Source: Pelagibacteraceae bacterium (GTDB lineage Bacteria; Pseudomonadota; Alphaproteobacteria; HIMB59). From it: DNA of 64,000 nucleotides. The stretch spans positions 186,001 to 250,000 of the forward strand of contig BOYI01000001.1 of the NCBI GenBank assembly GCA_019651435.1. Reading direction: 5' to 3'. Of this stretch, positions 17,960 through 27,406 are shown piece after piece (position 1 is the stretch's first letter; each line of letters begins with the position of its first letter). The notes under the pieces were generated by a model. The model did not search any database, was not told the origin of the DNA, and worked only from the letters and a program-made list of their open reading frames with translations. Both the position numbers and the translations under genes were made by a program.

Positions 17960-19468
17960 ATGGCTTCAAATCCAATCCTCAAAATATCAAAAGTTTCCCG
18001 CACCTTTGGTGCTATTCAAGCCCTAAAAGAAGCAAATTTTGAAATCAATGAAGGCGAAATTATGGGTCTTGTTGGGGAGAATGGAGCTGGAAAATCTACT
18101 TTAGTTAAAATTATAAGCGGTTTTGATCCTGGCTTTAAAGGTAGCTATCAAATTAATGGACAAGAAGTAAAATTTGAAACTCCATCACAAGCAGAGGAGT
18201 CTGGTATTGCTATAGCACAACAAGAGTTAAGTTTGATACCTAACATGTCGGTGGCTGAAAATATTTTCCTTACGGGCGCTAAAGTCAAAAAATTTGCTAC
18301 TTTAAATACATTGGCCAAAATGGCTCGTCCTTATCTCAATGAGGTCGGTTTAACCGATGTTGATCCTACTACAAGAATAAATTTACTTTCCGTTGGTGAG
18401 CAGCATTTAGTGGAAGTAGCAAGACTAATTTCAAGAGAAGCAAAAATTTTAATTTTAGATGAACCTACCGCAGCTTTAGGTGAAGCCGAGAGTCGAAGAA
18501 TTTTAGAAATGGTTGAACGCTTAGCTGCAAATGGCAAATCAATCATTTATGTTAGCCATAGACTTGATGAAATTTTTAAAATTACAAAAAGAATTACAAT
18601 TTTAAGAGATGGAGTCAGTCAAGGTGTTCAGCAGACTAAAGATATTGATGTTAATAAATTAGTTGAGATTATGCTTGGTAGAGAATTAGCAAATATGTTT
18701 CCCGCTAAGGCTGATCATATTAGCAATGATCCTAAAATAGAAATTAAAGATTTATGGCCTGATGGAGTTTTAGAACCTGTTAGCTTTTCAGCTTATAAAG
18801 GAGAGATACTAGGACTATCTGGTCAGCTAGGAAGTGGTGCTGGTGAAATCTTAGCTTCAATTGCTGGTGCTCTTAAATCACGCTCTGGTTCGTTAACTTT
18901 AAATGGTGAAACTTTCTTGCCTAAATCTCCAAGTCAGGCTATTAAGAAAAAAATTGCATATTGTTCTTCTGATAGAAAAAAAGATGGCTTATTTTTGGGA
19001 AGGCCCATATTTGAAAATTTAACTTCTCCAGCACTAAACGCTATTTCTAATTATGGTTTTAATTTTGGAGCTACAGAACAGAACTTCTCTAAGAACTTAG
19101 CAAAAGAATTTCTAATTGATGTTAGAAGAATGTTTGATGAATCAGGTCTCTTAAGTGGTGGAAATCAACAAAAAGTAGCTCTAGGTAAATGGCTTTCAAT
19201 TAAACCAGATGTTTTATTGGTAAATGAACCCACTCGAGGGGTAGATGTAGGAGCAAAATCAGAAATTTATCAAAGAATGAGAGACCTTGCAGCAAGAGGA
19301 ATCACGATAATTTTCGCATCTACTGATATACAAGAAATTACTTATTTACCAGACCGAGTAATCACTTTCTACAGAGGTATGATGATTGATGAACATCGTT
19401 TAGAAAATATTCAGACACCGACTATTTTAAAAGAAATTACCGATCCATTTAACGAGACAAATCTATGA
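17960..19468 (+). CDS. Sugar ABC transporter ATP-binding protein with two nucleotide-binding domains (RbsA/MglA-like)
   Basis: Cytoplasmic ATPase of 502 residues. Domain 1 has Walker A GENGAGKST near 39, signature LSVGEQ near 140 and ILDEPTAALGE near 165. Domain 2 has a degenerate Walker A (GQLGSGAGE, no lysine), signature LSGGNQQ near 397 and LVNEPTRGVDVG near 420. This asymmetric pair is normal for the family. It overlaps the first permease gene by 4 bp. Confidence 0.92.
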   Translation: MASNPILKISKVSRTFGAIQALKEANFEINEGEIMGLVGENGAGKSTLVKIISGFDPGFKGSYQINGQEVKFETPSQAEESGIAIAQQELSLIPNMSVAENIFLTGAKVKKFATLNTLAKMARPYLNEVGLTDVDPTTRINLLSVGEQHLVEVARLISREAKILILDEPTAALGEAESRRILEMVERLAANGKSIIYVSHRLDEIFKITKRITILRDGVSQGVQQTKDIDVNKLVEIMLGRELANMFPAKADHISNDPKIEIKDLWPDGVLEPVSFSAYKGEILGLSGQLGSGAGEILASIAGALKSRSGSLTLNGETFLPKSPSQAIKKKIAYCSSDRKKDGLFLGRPIFENLTSPALNAISNYGFNFGATEQNFSKNLAKEFLIDVRRMFDESGLLSGGNQQKVALGKWLSIKPDVLLVNEPTRGVDVGAKSEIYQRMRDLAARGITIIFASTDIQEITYLPDRVITFYRGMMIDEHRLENIQTPTILKEITDPFNETNL

Positions 19469-20505
19469 GCACAGTTATCCAAGAGAGCCAACAACCAATT
19501 TCTGCTAAATTTTTACAATTTTATAAAGATCGAACGCTTTTAGCTATCTTATTATCTCTTTTTGCCGTGATGTTTGTTTATGGAATCTTTTTTACAGATA
19601 ATTACCTAACTATTACTAACTTTAAGGCAATAATAAGAGATGCTGCTTTATATGGCATTATGGCAATTGGCTTAACATTTGTGACTTTATCAGGAAATTT
19701 CTTTTTACTGTCACTCAAAGAAACAGCTTCCATTTGTGGTGTTACCTTTGCAATGGGAATGGCTACTGGATTTGGTTCACCAGACTTAGCAGGAAATTTT
19801 ATGGTCTCACTTCTAGCAGCTCTAGCTGTGGGAGTTGTGAGTGGAGTTATCCAAGGATATTTTGTTGGAATGGGAGGTAATCCTATTGTGGTTACTCTTG
19901 GTGGTGCTGGAATACTATATGGTATAGGCGCATGGTGGAGTGATAATCTTGTTATAAATTTTACAAGACCTCATGATGCTGAGTGGCTAGGGACCGGCTC
20001 ATTCTTGGGTCTGCCAAGTATTACCTGGTCTTTTATTCTTATTGCTATAGCAGCAGAAATTGTATTGCGACACACTAATTTTGGAAGAAAAGTTTATTTA
20101 GTTGGAGCTAATAAAGCAGCAGGAAAAGCTACCGGTCATGAAAATTTCTCAATGGCAATAATTGTATTCACTATTTGTTCTGTTTGCTGTGCATTTGTCG
20201 CTGTCGCATTTGTTGCCCAAATGGATAGCGCACAATCAAACTATTTTTCTGCTGAATTTGGTTCTTCTGGCGATATGACAATTTTGGTTATTGCAACAGT
20301 CATGGTAGGTGGAAACTCAATTATGGGAGGTTATGGATCTACTTTGAGAACAAGCTTGGGCGCCATATTTATCGCTATGGTAGATAATATGATGGTTTTA
20401 CAGGGTTTTAATAGTGGTCCTAGAATTGTAGGAGTAGGTTTAATGATTGTATTTAGTATTATTGTATTTGGATTGTTTGCAAAAGGAAGTAGGGCACAGG
20501 AATAA
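19465..20505 (+). CDS. Sugar ABC transporter permease 1
   Basis: Inner-membrane subunit, BPD_transp_2 family, 346 residues with about nine to ten membrane segments starting near residue 28. The conserved loop appears as TLGGAGILYGIGAW and the late ATPase-contact region as TVMVGGNSIMGGYGST. The early family motif, usually GGIDLS, is replaced by TLSGNFFLLSL. Overlaps the neighbours by 4 bp and 1 bp, so the transporter uses two different permease subunits as a heterodimer. Confidence 0.88.
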   Translation: MSTVIQESQQPISAKFLQFYKDRTLLAILLSLFAVMFVYGIFFTDNYLTITNFKAIIRDAALYGIMAIGLTFVTLSGNFFLLSLKETASICGVTFAMGMATGFGSPDLAGNFMVSLLAALAVGVVSGVIQGYFVGMGGNPIVVTLGGAGILYGIGAWWSDNLVINFTRPHDAEWLGTGSFLGLPSITWSFILIAIAAEIVLRHTNFGRKVYLVGANKAAGKATGHENFSMAIIVFTICSVCCAFVAVAFVAQMDSAQSNYFSAEFGSSGDMTILVIATVMVGGNSIMGGYGSTLRTSLGAIFIAMVDNMMVLQGFNSGPRIVGVGLMIVFSIIVFGLFAKGSRAQE

Positions 20506-21539
20506 TGGACAATTTAATGAAAAGAATTACCAAAGACGTTGACTTATCTTTTGCTATTTTATTATCTTTTTGTGTTTATGTTTTCTTTGCCATGAACATT
20601 GAAGTTTTCTTTAGCCATAACATTTCATTTGCAATTTTAGAGAGATTTGCTGTTTTAGGCCTAGTTGGTTTGGCTTTAACTATTTGCATCATTGCTGGAG
20701 AAATTGATCTATCAATTGGATCCAATGCAGCTCTTTGTGCCGTTATTGTTGTAAAGCTTACTGATCCTTTAGGAGCTCCCTTGGCAATGTTAATTGGATT
20801 ATCTGTATCAACTCTTATTGGTGCAACTCAAGGTTTCGTCATAGCTTTTATAAGAATAAGAGCAATCGTTATTACTGTAGGAACATTAATGCTTTTGAGG
20901 GGTGTCGCTCTTTTGATAGCAGAGGAAAAAACAGTAATGCTTACTGATTTCAGAGTTCCTGACTTTATTACAACAAAAGTTTTAATGTATTTTTCTCCAG
21001 CAAGTCTTACTGTTATTTTCATTTTTATATGTGTGGGTATCTTTATGCGTTATACAAAATATGGTAGAGAGATTTATGCCATTGGCGGAGCCCGTAAAGA
21101 GGCTTTAACAGCTGGTATTCCATTAAGGCGTCCAATGATTATAGCTTTTGCACTTTCTGGCTTCTGTGCAGGTTTTGCTGGTACTGTTATTGGTTTGAAA
21201 TCTGGCACAGCTCAAGGCTTGGGTTTACAGTATTTACTTTTGGCTGGAACTGTGGCAGCTTTTGTAGGTGGTGTTAGTATCTTGGGAGGTAAAGGCGGTG
21301 TTTTAGGAGCTGCAATTGGAGCTTTGACTGTAAACTTTTTAAATACAGGGCTTGTTTTCTATGCACTTCAGGTCCATTTCGTTCAATTATTCACTTCAGT
21401 GCTATTGGTTATTGTCATTGTCTTTCAAACAATGTCTCGAATATTTGACTCACGGCAAGCTAGGAAAAGTCTGCTAGAAACTATTGATGAACGAAAAACA
21501 GCATTGCTTGAAAAGAAGAGAACTGTCTTAGGTAAATAA
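20505..21539 (+). CDS. Sugar ABC transporter permease 2
   Basis: Second inner-membrane subunit, 344 residues. It keeps the family motif IIAGEIDLSIGS near residue 64, IRAIVITVGTLMLLRGVAL near 121 and GGVSILGGKGGVLGA near 250. A charged C-terminal tail of about 30 residues is cytoplasmic. Its start overlaps permease 1 by one base. The stop codon overlaps the first base of the second operator-like repeat, so transcription may restart before the next gene. Confidence 0.88.
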   Translation: MDNLMKRITKDVDLSFAILLSFCVYVFFAMNIEVFFSHNISFAILERFAVLGLVGLALTICIIAGEIDLSIGSNAALCAVIVVKLTDPLGAPLAMLIGLSVSTLIGATQGFVIAFIRIRAIVITVGTLMLLRGVALLIAEEKTVMLTDFRVPDFITTKVLMYFSPASLTVIFIFICVGIFMRYTKYGREIYAIGGARKEALTAGIPLRRPMIIAFALSGFCAGFAGTVIGLKSGTAQGLGLQYLLLAGTVAAFVGGVSILGGKGGVLGAAIGALTVNFLNTGLVFYALQVHFVQLFTSVLLVIVIVFQTMSRIFDSRQARKSLLETIDERKTALLEKKRTVLGK

Positions 21540-21561
21540 TATTCATTTTGAATATATTCAA
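21539..21561. promoter_or_regulatory. Inverted-repeat operator candidate, copy 2 (three half-sites)
   Basis: ATATTCA-TTT-TGAATAT at 21539-21555 matches 15 of 17 positions of the repeat at 16738-16754. A further half-site ATATTCA (21554-21560) overlaps its right arm, giving three alternating half-sites in the 76-bp gap before the SDR gene. Suggests an internal control point of the operon under the same regulator. Confidence 0.55.
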
Positions 21562-21615
21562 TATCTACCTTTTTTAACTATATTATTATAATAAGTATGT
21601 ATTTGGAGGATACTC

Positions 21616-22419
21616 ATGGATAAGGAAAGACTTAAGGGAAAGAACGTTTTAATTACTGGAGCTGCCCAAGGAATGGGAGCAGCAATCGCTGAACATTATT
21701 GTGCCCAAGGTGCAAAAGTTTGTATTACAGACGTTAATTTAGATGGATGCAAAGAGGTAGAGGAAAGAATTCGCTCTGCCGGTGGAGAGGCTATTTCTTG
21801 TAAATTAGACGTTAGAAAAAGAGAAGATCATGTTGCCGCTGTTAATGCTACCGTAGAAGCCTTTGGTAGCTTAAATGTTTCTCTGAATAACGCAGGCGTG
21901 AATAAACCTCTATGGTTTATGGATGTCACTGAAGAAAATTATGATTTTATTTTTGATATTAATGTTCGAGGTGCTTGGCTTGGTATGCAAGAGCAAGCTC
22001 GTCAAATGATTAAACAAGGAAAACAAAAAGAACCTTATAAAATACTCCATGTTGCTTCAATTTTATCTCGTGAAACTTTTGATGATGTTGTCATTTATGG
22101 TGCGAGCAAACATGCGGTAGCTGGATTGATAAAAGGTGGTGCCAAAGGTTTAGCTGAATATGGAATTAATGTAAATGGATATGGTCCAGGAGTTGTTCGA
22201 ACTGAAATGTGGGAACAGTTAGACAAAGAACTGGTTGCTATGGGTAAATTTAAAAATCATGGTGAGTCCATGGACTCGATTGCTGAGAATATGATTTTAA
22301 TGAAAAGATATTCTTATCCAGATGATATAGTTGGTACAGCATCATTTTTGGCCTCTGGCGAGTCTGATTATATGACCGGGCAAATTTTAATGATTGATGG
22401 AGGAATGGTCATTCAATAA
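21616..22419 (+). CDS. Short-chain dehydrogenase/reductase
   Basis: NAD(P)-dependent SDR of 267 residues, cytoplasmic. Cofactor motif TGAAQGMGAA near 14, NNAGV near 91, active-site serine in LHVASILSRE near 147 and YGASK near 160, and the usual C-terminal TGQILMIDGGM. The ribosome binding site is GGAGGA. It sits after the permease genes behind an operator-like repeat and is followed directly by the M24-family gene. Probably oxidises the imported cyclitol or sugar; the substrate cannot be read from sequence. Confidence 0.87.
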   Translation: MDKERLKGKNVLITGAAQGMGAAIAEHYCAQGAKVCITDVNLDGCKEVEERIRSAGGEAISCKLDVRKREDHVAAVNATVEAFGSLNVSLNNAGVNKPLWFMDVTEENYDFIFDINVRGAWLGMQEQARQMIKQGKQKEPYKILHVASILSRETFDDVVIYGASKHAVAGLIKGGAKGLAEYGINVNGYGPGVVRTEMWEQLDKELVAMGKFKNHGESMDSIAENMILMKRYSYPDDIVGTASFLASGESDYMTGQILMIDGGMVIQ

Positions 22420-23709
22420 ATGTCTGAACCTACAATTATAAAACCAGAGGACATTAATCCGAATTATCAATGGCATCGTCGAGTTCCCTCCCATGGAACG
22501 ATGAATGTTGATTATGAGGAAAGAATTAATTTCCAGAGGCTCCATAAATACAGACTGGGTAGAGCCAAACAAGCCTTAAATAATTCTCAAGCAGGTTCCC
22601 TCCTTTGTTTTGATAATAACAACATCCGATATCTCACAAGTACAGTTATTGGTGAGTGGTCTAGAGATAAAATCGCTCGATACTCACTATTACCTCAAGG
22701 TCATGACCCTGTCTTGTGGGATTTTGGATCTGCAGCAAAACATCATCAAATTTTTTCACCTTGGCTACCTGAAGAAAATTGGAAAGCTGGAATGGTAGGT
22801 TTGAGAGGCACAGTCCACCCTGATGCAGGTCTTATGAAGAGAGCAGCTCAAGAAATCAAGTCAATGTTGGAGGAAAAAGGCCTTGCAAATGAACCCGTAG
22901 GAGTGGATTTGGTTGAACCTTCAATGATGTTTGCTCTTCAGGCTGAGGGTTTAAAGATTATTGATGGGCAGCAAATTTTATTAGAAGCTAGAGAAATCAA
23001 ATCTCAAGATGAATTAATGCTTTTAAATCAAGCAGCTTCTATGGTCGATGCTACCTATCACCAAATTTATGAAACAATGAAGCCTGGTGTGAGTGAGGCT
23101 CAAATTGTAGCCAATGCAAATAAACTTCTCTATGAACTTGGATCAGATGATGTGGAAGCTATAAATGCAATTTCAGGTGAGCGATGTAATCCTCATCCAC
23201 ATAATTTCACTGATCGAACTTTCAGACCCGGAGACCAAGCTTTCTTTGATATTTTACAATCTTATATGGGATACCGTACATGTTATTACAGAACATTTAA
23301 TATAGGCCGAGCCTCGGATGTTCAAAATGATGCATACAAACAATGTCGAGAATGGCTAGACAAGGCAATCGAACTTGTGAAGCCAGGTGCATCAACAGAT
23401 AAAATTGCAGCGGTATGGCCCAAAGCAGAGGAGTTTGGTTTTGCTAATGAGATGGATGCATTCGCACTTCAGTTTGGGCACGGTTTGGGTTTAGCAATTC
23501 ATGAAAGACCTATTATAAGTCGATTAGTTTCAATGGACTCCCCAACAGAAATTAAAGAGGGTATGGTTTTTGCTTTAGAGACTTATTGTCCTGCAAAGGA
23601 TGGTTATTCAGCAGCAAGAATTGAAGAAGAGCTAATTGTGACTGATAAGGGATGTCAGGTCATCTCTTTATTCCCCGCTGAAGAACTTCCAATCGCTAAT
23701 AAATATTAA
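22420..23709 (+). CDS. M24/creatinase-fold (pita-bread) hydrolase, non-canonical metal site
   Basis: Protein of 429 residues with an N-terminal creatinase-like domain (to about 185) and a C-terminal pita-bread domain. In metallopeptidases of this family the second Asp ligand lies about 11 residues after the first. Here the segment FDILQSYMGYRTCYYRTF keeps the first Asp and has Cys at the second place, as creatinase (GYYTALERT) also departs. A histidine in PHPHNF aligns with the creatinase catalytic His; FGHGLGL and the two late Glu (FALETY, RIEEEL) remain. A peptidase role is thus doubtful, and C-N or C-S cleavage of a small molecule is possible. It overlaps the E1 alpha start by one base. 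Confidence 0.8.
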   Translation: MSEPTIIKPEDINPNYQWHRRVPSHGTMNVDYEERINFQRLHKYRLGRAKQALNNSQAGSLLCFDNNNIRYLTSTVIGEWSRDKIARYSLLPQGHDPVLWDFGSAAKHHQIFSPWLPEENWKAGMVGLRGTVHPDAGLMKRAAQEIKSMLEEKGLANEPVGVDLVEPSMMFALQAEGLKIIDGQQILLEAREIKSQDELMLLNQAASMVDATYHQIYETMKPGVSEAQIVANANKLLYELGSDDVEAINAISGERCNPHPHNFTDRTFRPGDQAFFDILQSYMGYRTCYYRTFNIGRASDVQNDAYKQCREWLDKAIELVKPGASTDKIAAVWPKAEEFGFANEMDAFALQFGHGLGLAIHERPIISRLVSMDSPTEIKEGMVFALETYCPAKDGYSAARIEEELIVTDKGCQVISLFPAEELPIANKY

Positions 23710-24711
23710 TGGTAGATATTACTAATGATGATATTGGAGAGAGTAATCGGTTAGCACTTTGGGAGATGATGCTCAAATTGAGACTCGTCGAAAAAAAAGC
23801 TTATGATTTATTTCTTCAAAATCTCATTAAAGGAACTAGTCATCTAGCTCTTGGTCAAGAAGCTATTGCTGGAGCTTTTGGAGTGTCTCTTCAAGAGGGT
23901 GATTATACTTTTTGCACTTATCGTGGCCATGCTCACACTTTAGCAAGAGGCTCTTCTATTGAAGGAGTTTTAGGCGAATTAATGGGCAGACAATGTGGCC
24001 TTATGAAGGGTAAGGGTGGTTCAATGCATTTAACTGATGTTGATAAAGGTGTTATGGGCTCTTACGCAATCATTGGAGCACATTTAACTATAGCAAATGG
24101 AACCGCTCTAGCATCGAAATATAATAAGACTAAAGAAGTTAGTGTGTGTTTTTTTGGAGATGGAACCACAAATATAGGCGCTTTTCATGAAGCCTTAAAT
24201 ATGGCTCAAATATGGAAACTACCTATCGTTTTTGTTTGTGAGAATAATCTTTATATGGAGTATACACCTATCGGAGAAGTTACTGCGGTTGAAAACCCTG
24301 CTGCTGACAGAGCCTCTGCCTACAATATGGAGAAAATCATCGTTGATGGAAATGATGCAGATGAGATGTATCGAACTGCTCAAGCGCTATCAAAAAGCAA
24401 GAGACGGTGATGGACCTAGTTTAATAGAGGCTAAAACATATAGACATAGTGGTCACTCACGCGCAGATCCAGGAAAGTACCGACCTGATGAAGAAGTCAA
24501 AGATTGGATGGAGAACAGAGACCCTATTACTAATTATAGAAAAAGACTTTTAGAATTTAATATTGATGAAGAGATTATCTCCAAGATTGAAAATAAAGTT
24601 AAGGAACAAGTGGAAGAAGCTACTGAGATTTCCAAAGCATCGCCTATTCCAGACGTTAAAGAAATTTTTACAGATGTTTGGGCTGATGGAGGCTACAAAT
24701 GGCACAATTAA
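23709..24711 (+). CDS. Ketoacid/acetoin dehydrogenase-type E1 alpha subunit (one-base frameshift near 24394)
   Basis: Thiamine-diphosphate-dependent E1 alpha of 333 residues when repaired. Motifs: RGHAHTLARG near 74, GKGGSMHLTD near 99, the ThDP motif FGDGTTNIGAFHEALN near 150 with VCENNLYMEYTP, and in the second frame EAKTYRHSGHSRADP (phosphorylation-loop region). The two frames join at A5 (24392-24396); four A give QALSKARDGDGPSLIEA, which fits the family. The partner E1 beta overlaps by 13 bp. PdhA, BkdA and AcoA cannot be separated by eye; AcoA-like enzymes share the short length. Confidence 0.87.
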
Positions 24712-25681
24712 CATATCGAGAGAGTGTTTCGCTAGCCATTGCACAAGCTATGAGAAAAGATCCTAAGGTATTTTTCATTGGTGAAGATGTAGGTGCTGCA
24801 GGGGGAGTATTTAAAGCTACAGTGGGACTTCTCGATGAATTTGGAAAAGATCGAGTGATGGATACTCCTATATCTGAACAAGCTATTTTAGGAGCAGCTA
24901 TGGGAGCGGCTATGGCTGGTCTTCGACCTATTGCAGAAATTATGTTTTCAGATTTTTTGGCCGTATGTTGGGATATTGTTGCCAATCAAATTGCTAAAAC
25001 TCGCTACATGTCTGATGGGCAGATAAACATACCTTTGGTTATTCGCACAGCAAATGGTGGCGGTTCGAAGTTCGGCGCTCAACACTCTCAAAGCCTGGAG
25101 AATTGGTCGATGATGATTCCAGGATTAAAAGTTGTTGCTCCAAGTTCACCCGGAGATGTGTTAGGATTAATGAACAGCGCAGTAAATGATCCTGATCCTG
25201 TAATTTTTTATGAGCATAAATCTCTTTATGCATCCAAAGAAGAATTAGAGTCTACAGAATTATCAATCCCATTAGGACAATCTAATATTCTTCATGAAGG
25301 TAGTGATATCACTATAATTGGCCTTGCTTTGATGGCTCAAAGAGCAAAAAAGGCAGCAATAGAATTAAAAGAAAAACACAATATTAACGCTAAAGTTATT
25401 GATTTGAGAACGTTGGTGCCATTAGATCTACAATCAATTAAAAGTGCTATTAATGAGACAGGTCTTGCCATGACTGTAGAGGAAAATCCACGATTATGTG
25501 GATGGGGTGCGGAAATTTCATCTTTAATTACTGAACATTGCTTTTCTAACTTGAAAGGACCAGTTACGAGATTAACTACACCCATGTACCGCTACCAAGC
25601 GCTGATATATTAGAAGACAATACTATTCCATCAGTCGATGTGATAGTTCGAGAAGTTATAAAAAAAGTTAAAGGAGAATAG
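24699..25681 (+). CDS. Ketoacid/acetoin dehydrogenase-type E1 beta subunit (one-base frameshift near 25583)
   Basis: Transketolase-like E1 beta of 327 residues. It contains YRESVSLAIAQAM at the N-terminus, FIGEDVGAAGGVFKAT near 26, the ThDP-activating Glu in DTPISEQAILGAAMG near 58 and MTVEENPRLCGWG near 260. The printed frame stops at 25611-25613. Adding one G in CCC(G)ATG at 25583/25584 restores TTPDVPLPSADILEDN, the conserved ending, and runs to a TAG at 25679-25681. The lipoyl-domain gene follows 1 bp later. It forms an alpha2beta2 E1 with the preceding gene and should decarboxylate a 2-oxo acid or cleave a diketone. Confidence 0.87.
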
Positions 25682-25682
25682 T

Positions 25683-25910
25683 ATGGAAATTATAATGCCA
25701 ACATTAGGAGAAACTGTTGATGAGGGAAAAGTGATTAAATGGTTAAAAAACGTTGGGGACGAAATTAAAGAGGGTGATATCTTATGTGAGGTCGAGACTG
25801 ATAAGACGGCCGCTGAAATACCATCTACTGTAAATGGCACACTCACAGAAATCACAGCGCCTGAGGGTCAGACAGTCCCGGTTGGTGGTAAAATAGCCAC
25901 AGTAGAATAA
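25683..25910 (+). CDS. Free-standing lipoyl (biotinyl-lipoyl) domain protein
   Basis: A 75-residue protein that is only a lipoyl domain: MPTLGETVDEGKVIKWLKNVGD, then EVETDKTAAEIPS with the lipoyl-accepting Lys near 43, then VNGTLTEI. E2 acyltransferases normally carry this domain at the N-terminus of 400 or more residues; here the peripheral and catalytic domains are absent and the next gene is an aldehyde dehydrogenase. It probably accepts the acyl or aldehyde unit from the E1 pair encoded just upstream (1-bp gap). Confidence 0.88.
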   Translation: MEIIMPTLGETVDEGKVIKWLKNVGDEIKEGDILCEVETDKTAAEIPSTVNGTLTEITAPEGQTVPVGGKIATVE

Positions 25911-25938
25911 TATCAAAAAAACTGTTATAAGAAGAATT

Positions 25939-27394
25939 ATGAATATAACTGACTCAAAATTTTATCGTGATAAATGTTTTATAAATGGTGAGTGGGTGGG
26001 CGCAGACTCTGGAGAAACTATCAGCGTAAATAATCCTGCTACTTTAAAAGAGATTGGTACAGTTCCTAAATGTGGAACTAATGAAACGAAGCGTGCAATA
26101 GAAGCAGCAAATGCAGCTTGGCCTGAGTGGAGAGCTAGGTCTGCTCGTCAACGATCCGATATTCTTCGTAAATGGTTTGATCTGATGATTGAAAATAAAG
26201 AAGAATTGGCTCAAATGATGACTATCGAACAAGGTAAGCCCATTAATGAGTCCCGAGGTGAAATTGGATATGGCGCATCATTTGTTGAGTGGTTTTCTGA
26301 AGAGGCAAAAAGAGTTTATGGTGACACAATTCCTGATCCAATGACTGATCGTAGGATTGTAGTTTTAAAACAACCAGTAGGTGTGGTCGCCTCTATCACC
26401 CCTTGGAATTTTCCTAATGCTATGATTACACGTAAATGTGCACCAGCTCTAGCAGTTGGTTGTCCAGTGGTTATTAAACCAGCAAGTCAAACACCTTTTT
26501 CTGCACTCGCTTTAGCTGTATTAGCAGAGGAGGCTGGTTTTCCAAAAGGTATCCTTAATGTAATAACCGGAAAAGCTTCAGAAATAGGAGATGAATTAGC
26601 CACGAACCCTATTGTTAGAAAATTATCGTTTACTGGATCCACTGAAATTGGAAAAATTTTACTAGAAAAATGTTCTGGAACTGTAAAAAGTGTCTATGGA
26701 ACTTGGAGGCCATGCTCCTTTTATTGTATTTGATGATGCAAATATTGATGATGCGGTTGCCGGAGCAATGCAAAGTAAATTCCGTAATACGGGTCAAACC
26801 TGTGTGTGTGCTAATAGAGTTTACGTTCAAGAAAAAGTATATGATGAGTTTTGCCAAAAGTTTGTTGAGGCGGTATCCAAGGTAAAAGTAGGCGATGGAC
26901 TTGACGAAGCTGTAGCTTCTGGTCCATTAATTGATGAGCATTCTTTAAGTAAAGTGGAAGAACATGTTCAAGATGCAGTGCAAATGGGAGCTAAAGTTGC
27001 CATTGGGGGCTCTCGTCATGAACTTGGTATGAATTTCTACCAGCCTACAATCTTAACTGATGTTACACCTCAAGCGAAGATCACCTCTGAGGAAACATTT
27101 GGTCCAGTAGCTCCTGTATATAAGTTTAAAGATGAGCAGGAAGTGATCGAGCTTGCCAACAACTCCCCATACGGATTGGCCTCTTATTTTTATTCGAGAG
27201 ATATTGGAAGAATATGGAGAGTAGCTGAAGCATTAGAATACGGCATGGTAGGGGTTAACACAGGTTTAACCTCGAAAGCCGAAGCACCATTTGGTGGTGT
27301 TAAAGAGTCTGGTCTAGGACGTGAAGGATCAAAATACGGTATTGACGATTTTATAGAGATTAAGTATGTCAATATGTGCGGTTTAGACAAATAA
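25939..27394 (+). CDS. NAD(P)-dependent aldehyde dehydrogenase, GabD-like (one-base frameshift near 26687)
   Basis: Cytoplasmic aldehyde dehydrogenase of 484 residues when repaired, the normal GabD size. It shows [15 protein letters not shown] near 145, the cofactor loop FTGSTEIGK near 231, the general base in SMELGGHAP near 253 and the nucleophile in [12 protein letters not shown] near 287. The two frames join at A5 (26685-26689); four A give [10 protein letters not shown]. Family members act on succinate, malonate or related semialdehydes. In this operon malonate semialdehyde from the IolC/IolB/aldolase route is a plausible substrate, though the sequence is GabD-like rather than the CoA-acylating IolA. 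Confidence 0.87.
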
Positions 27395-27406
27395 CCCCAA
27401 AATTTT

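Noticed and set aside
22420-23709. The M24 protein as the DMSP lyase DddP
   Set aside because: DddP keeps the Asp ligands in the FDxD and CVD segments; here these positions are Ile/Leu and Cys, so the match is only at family level.
23709-24711. E1 alpha as two separate genes or as a pseudogene
   Set aside because: One base in an A5 run restores the complete family sequence, and the same error type recurs in unrelated genes of the window.
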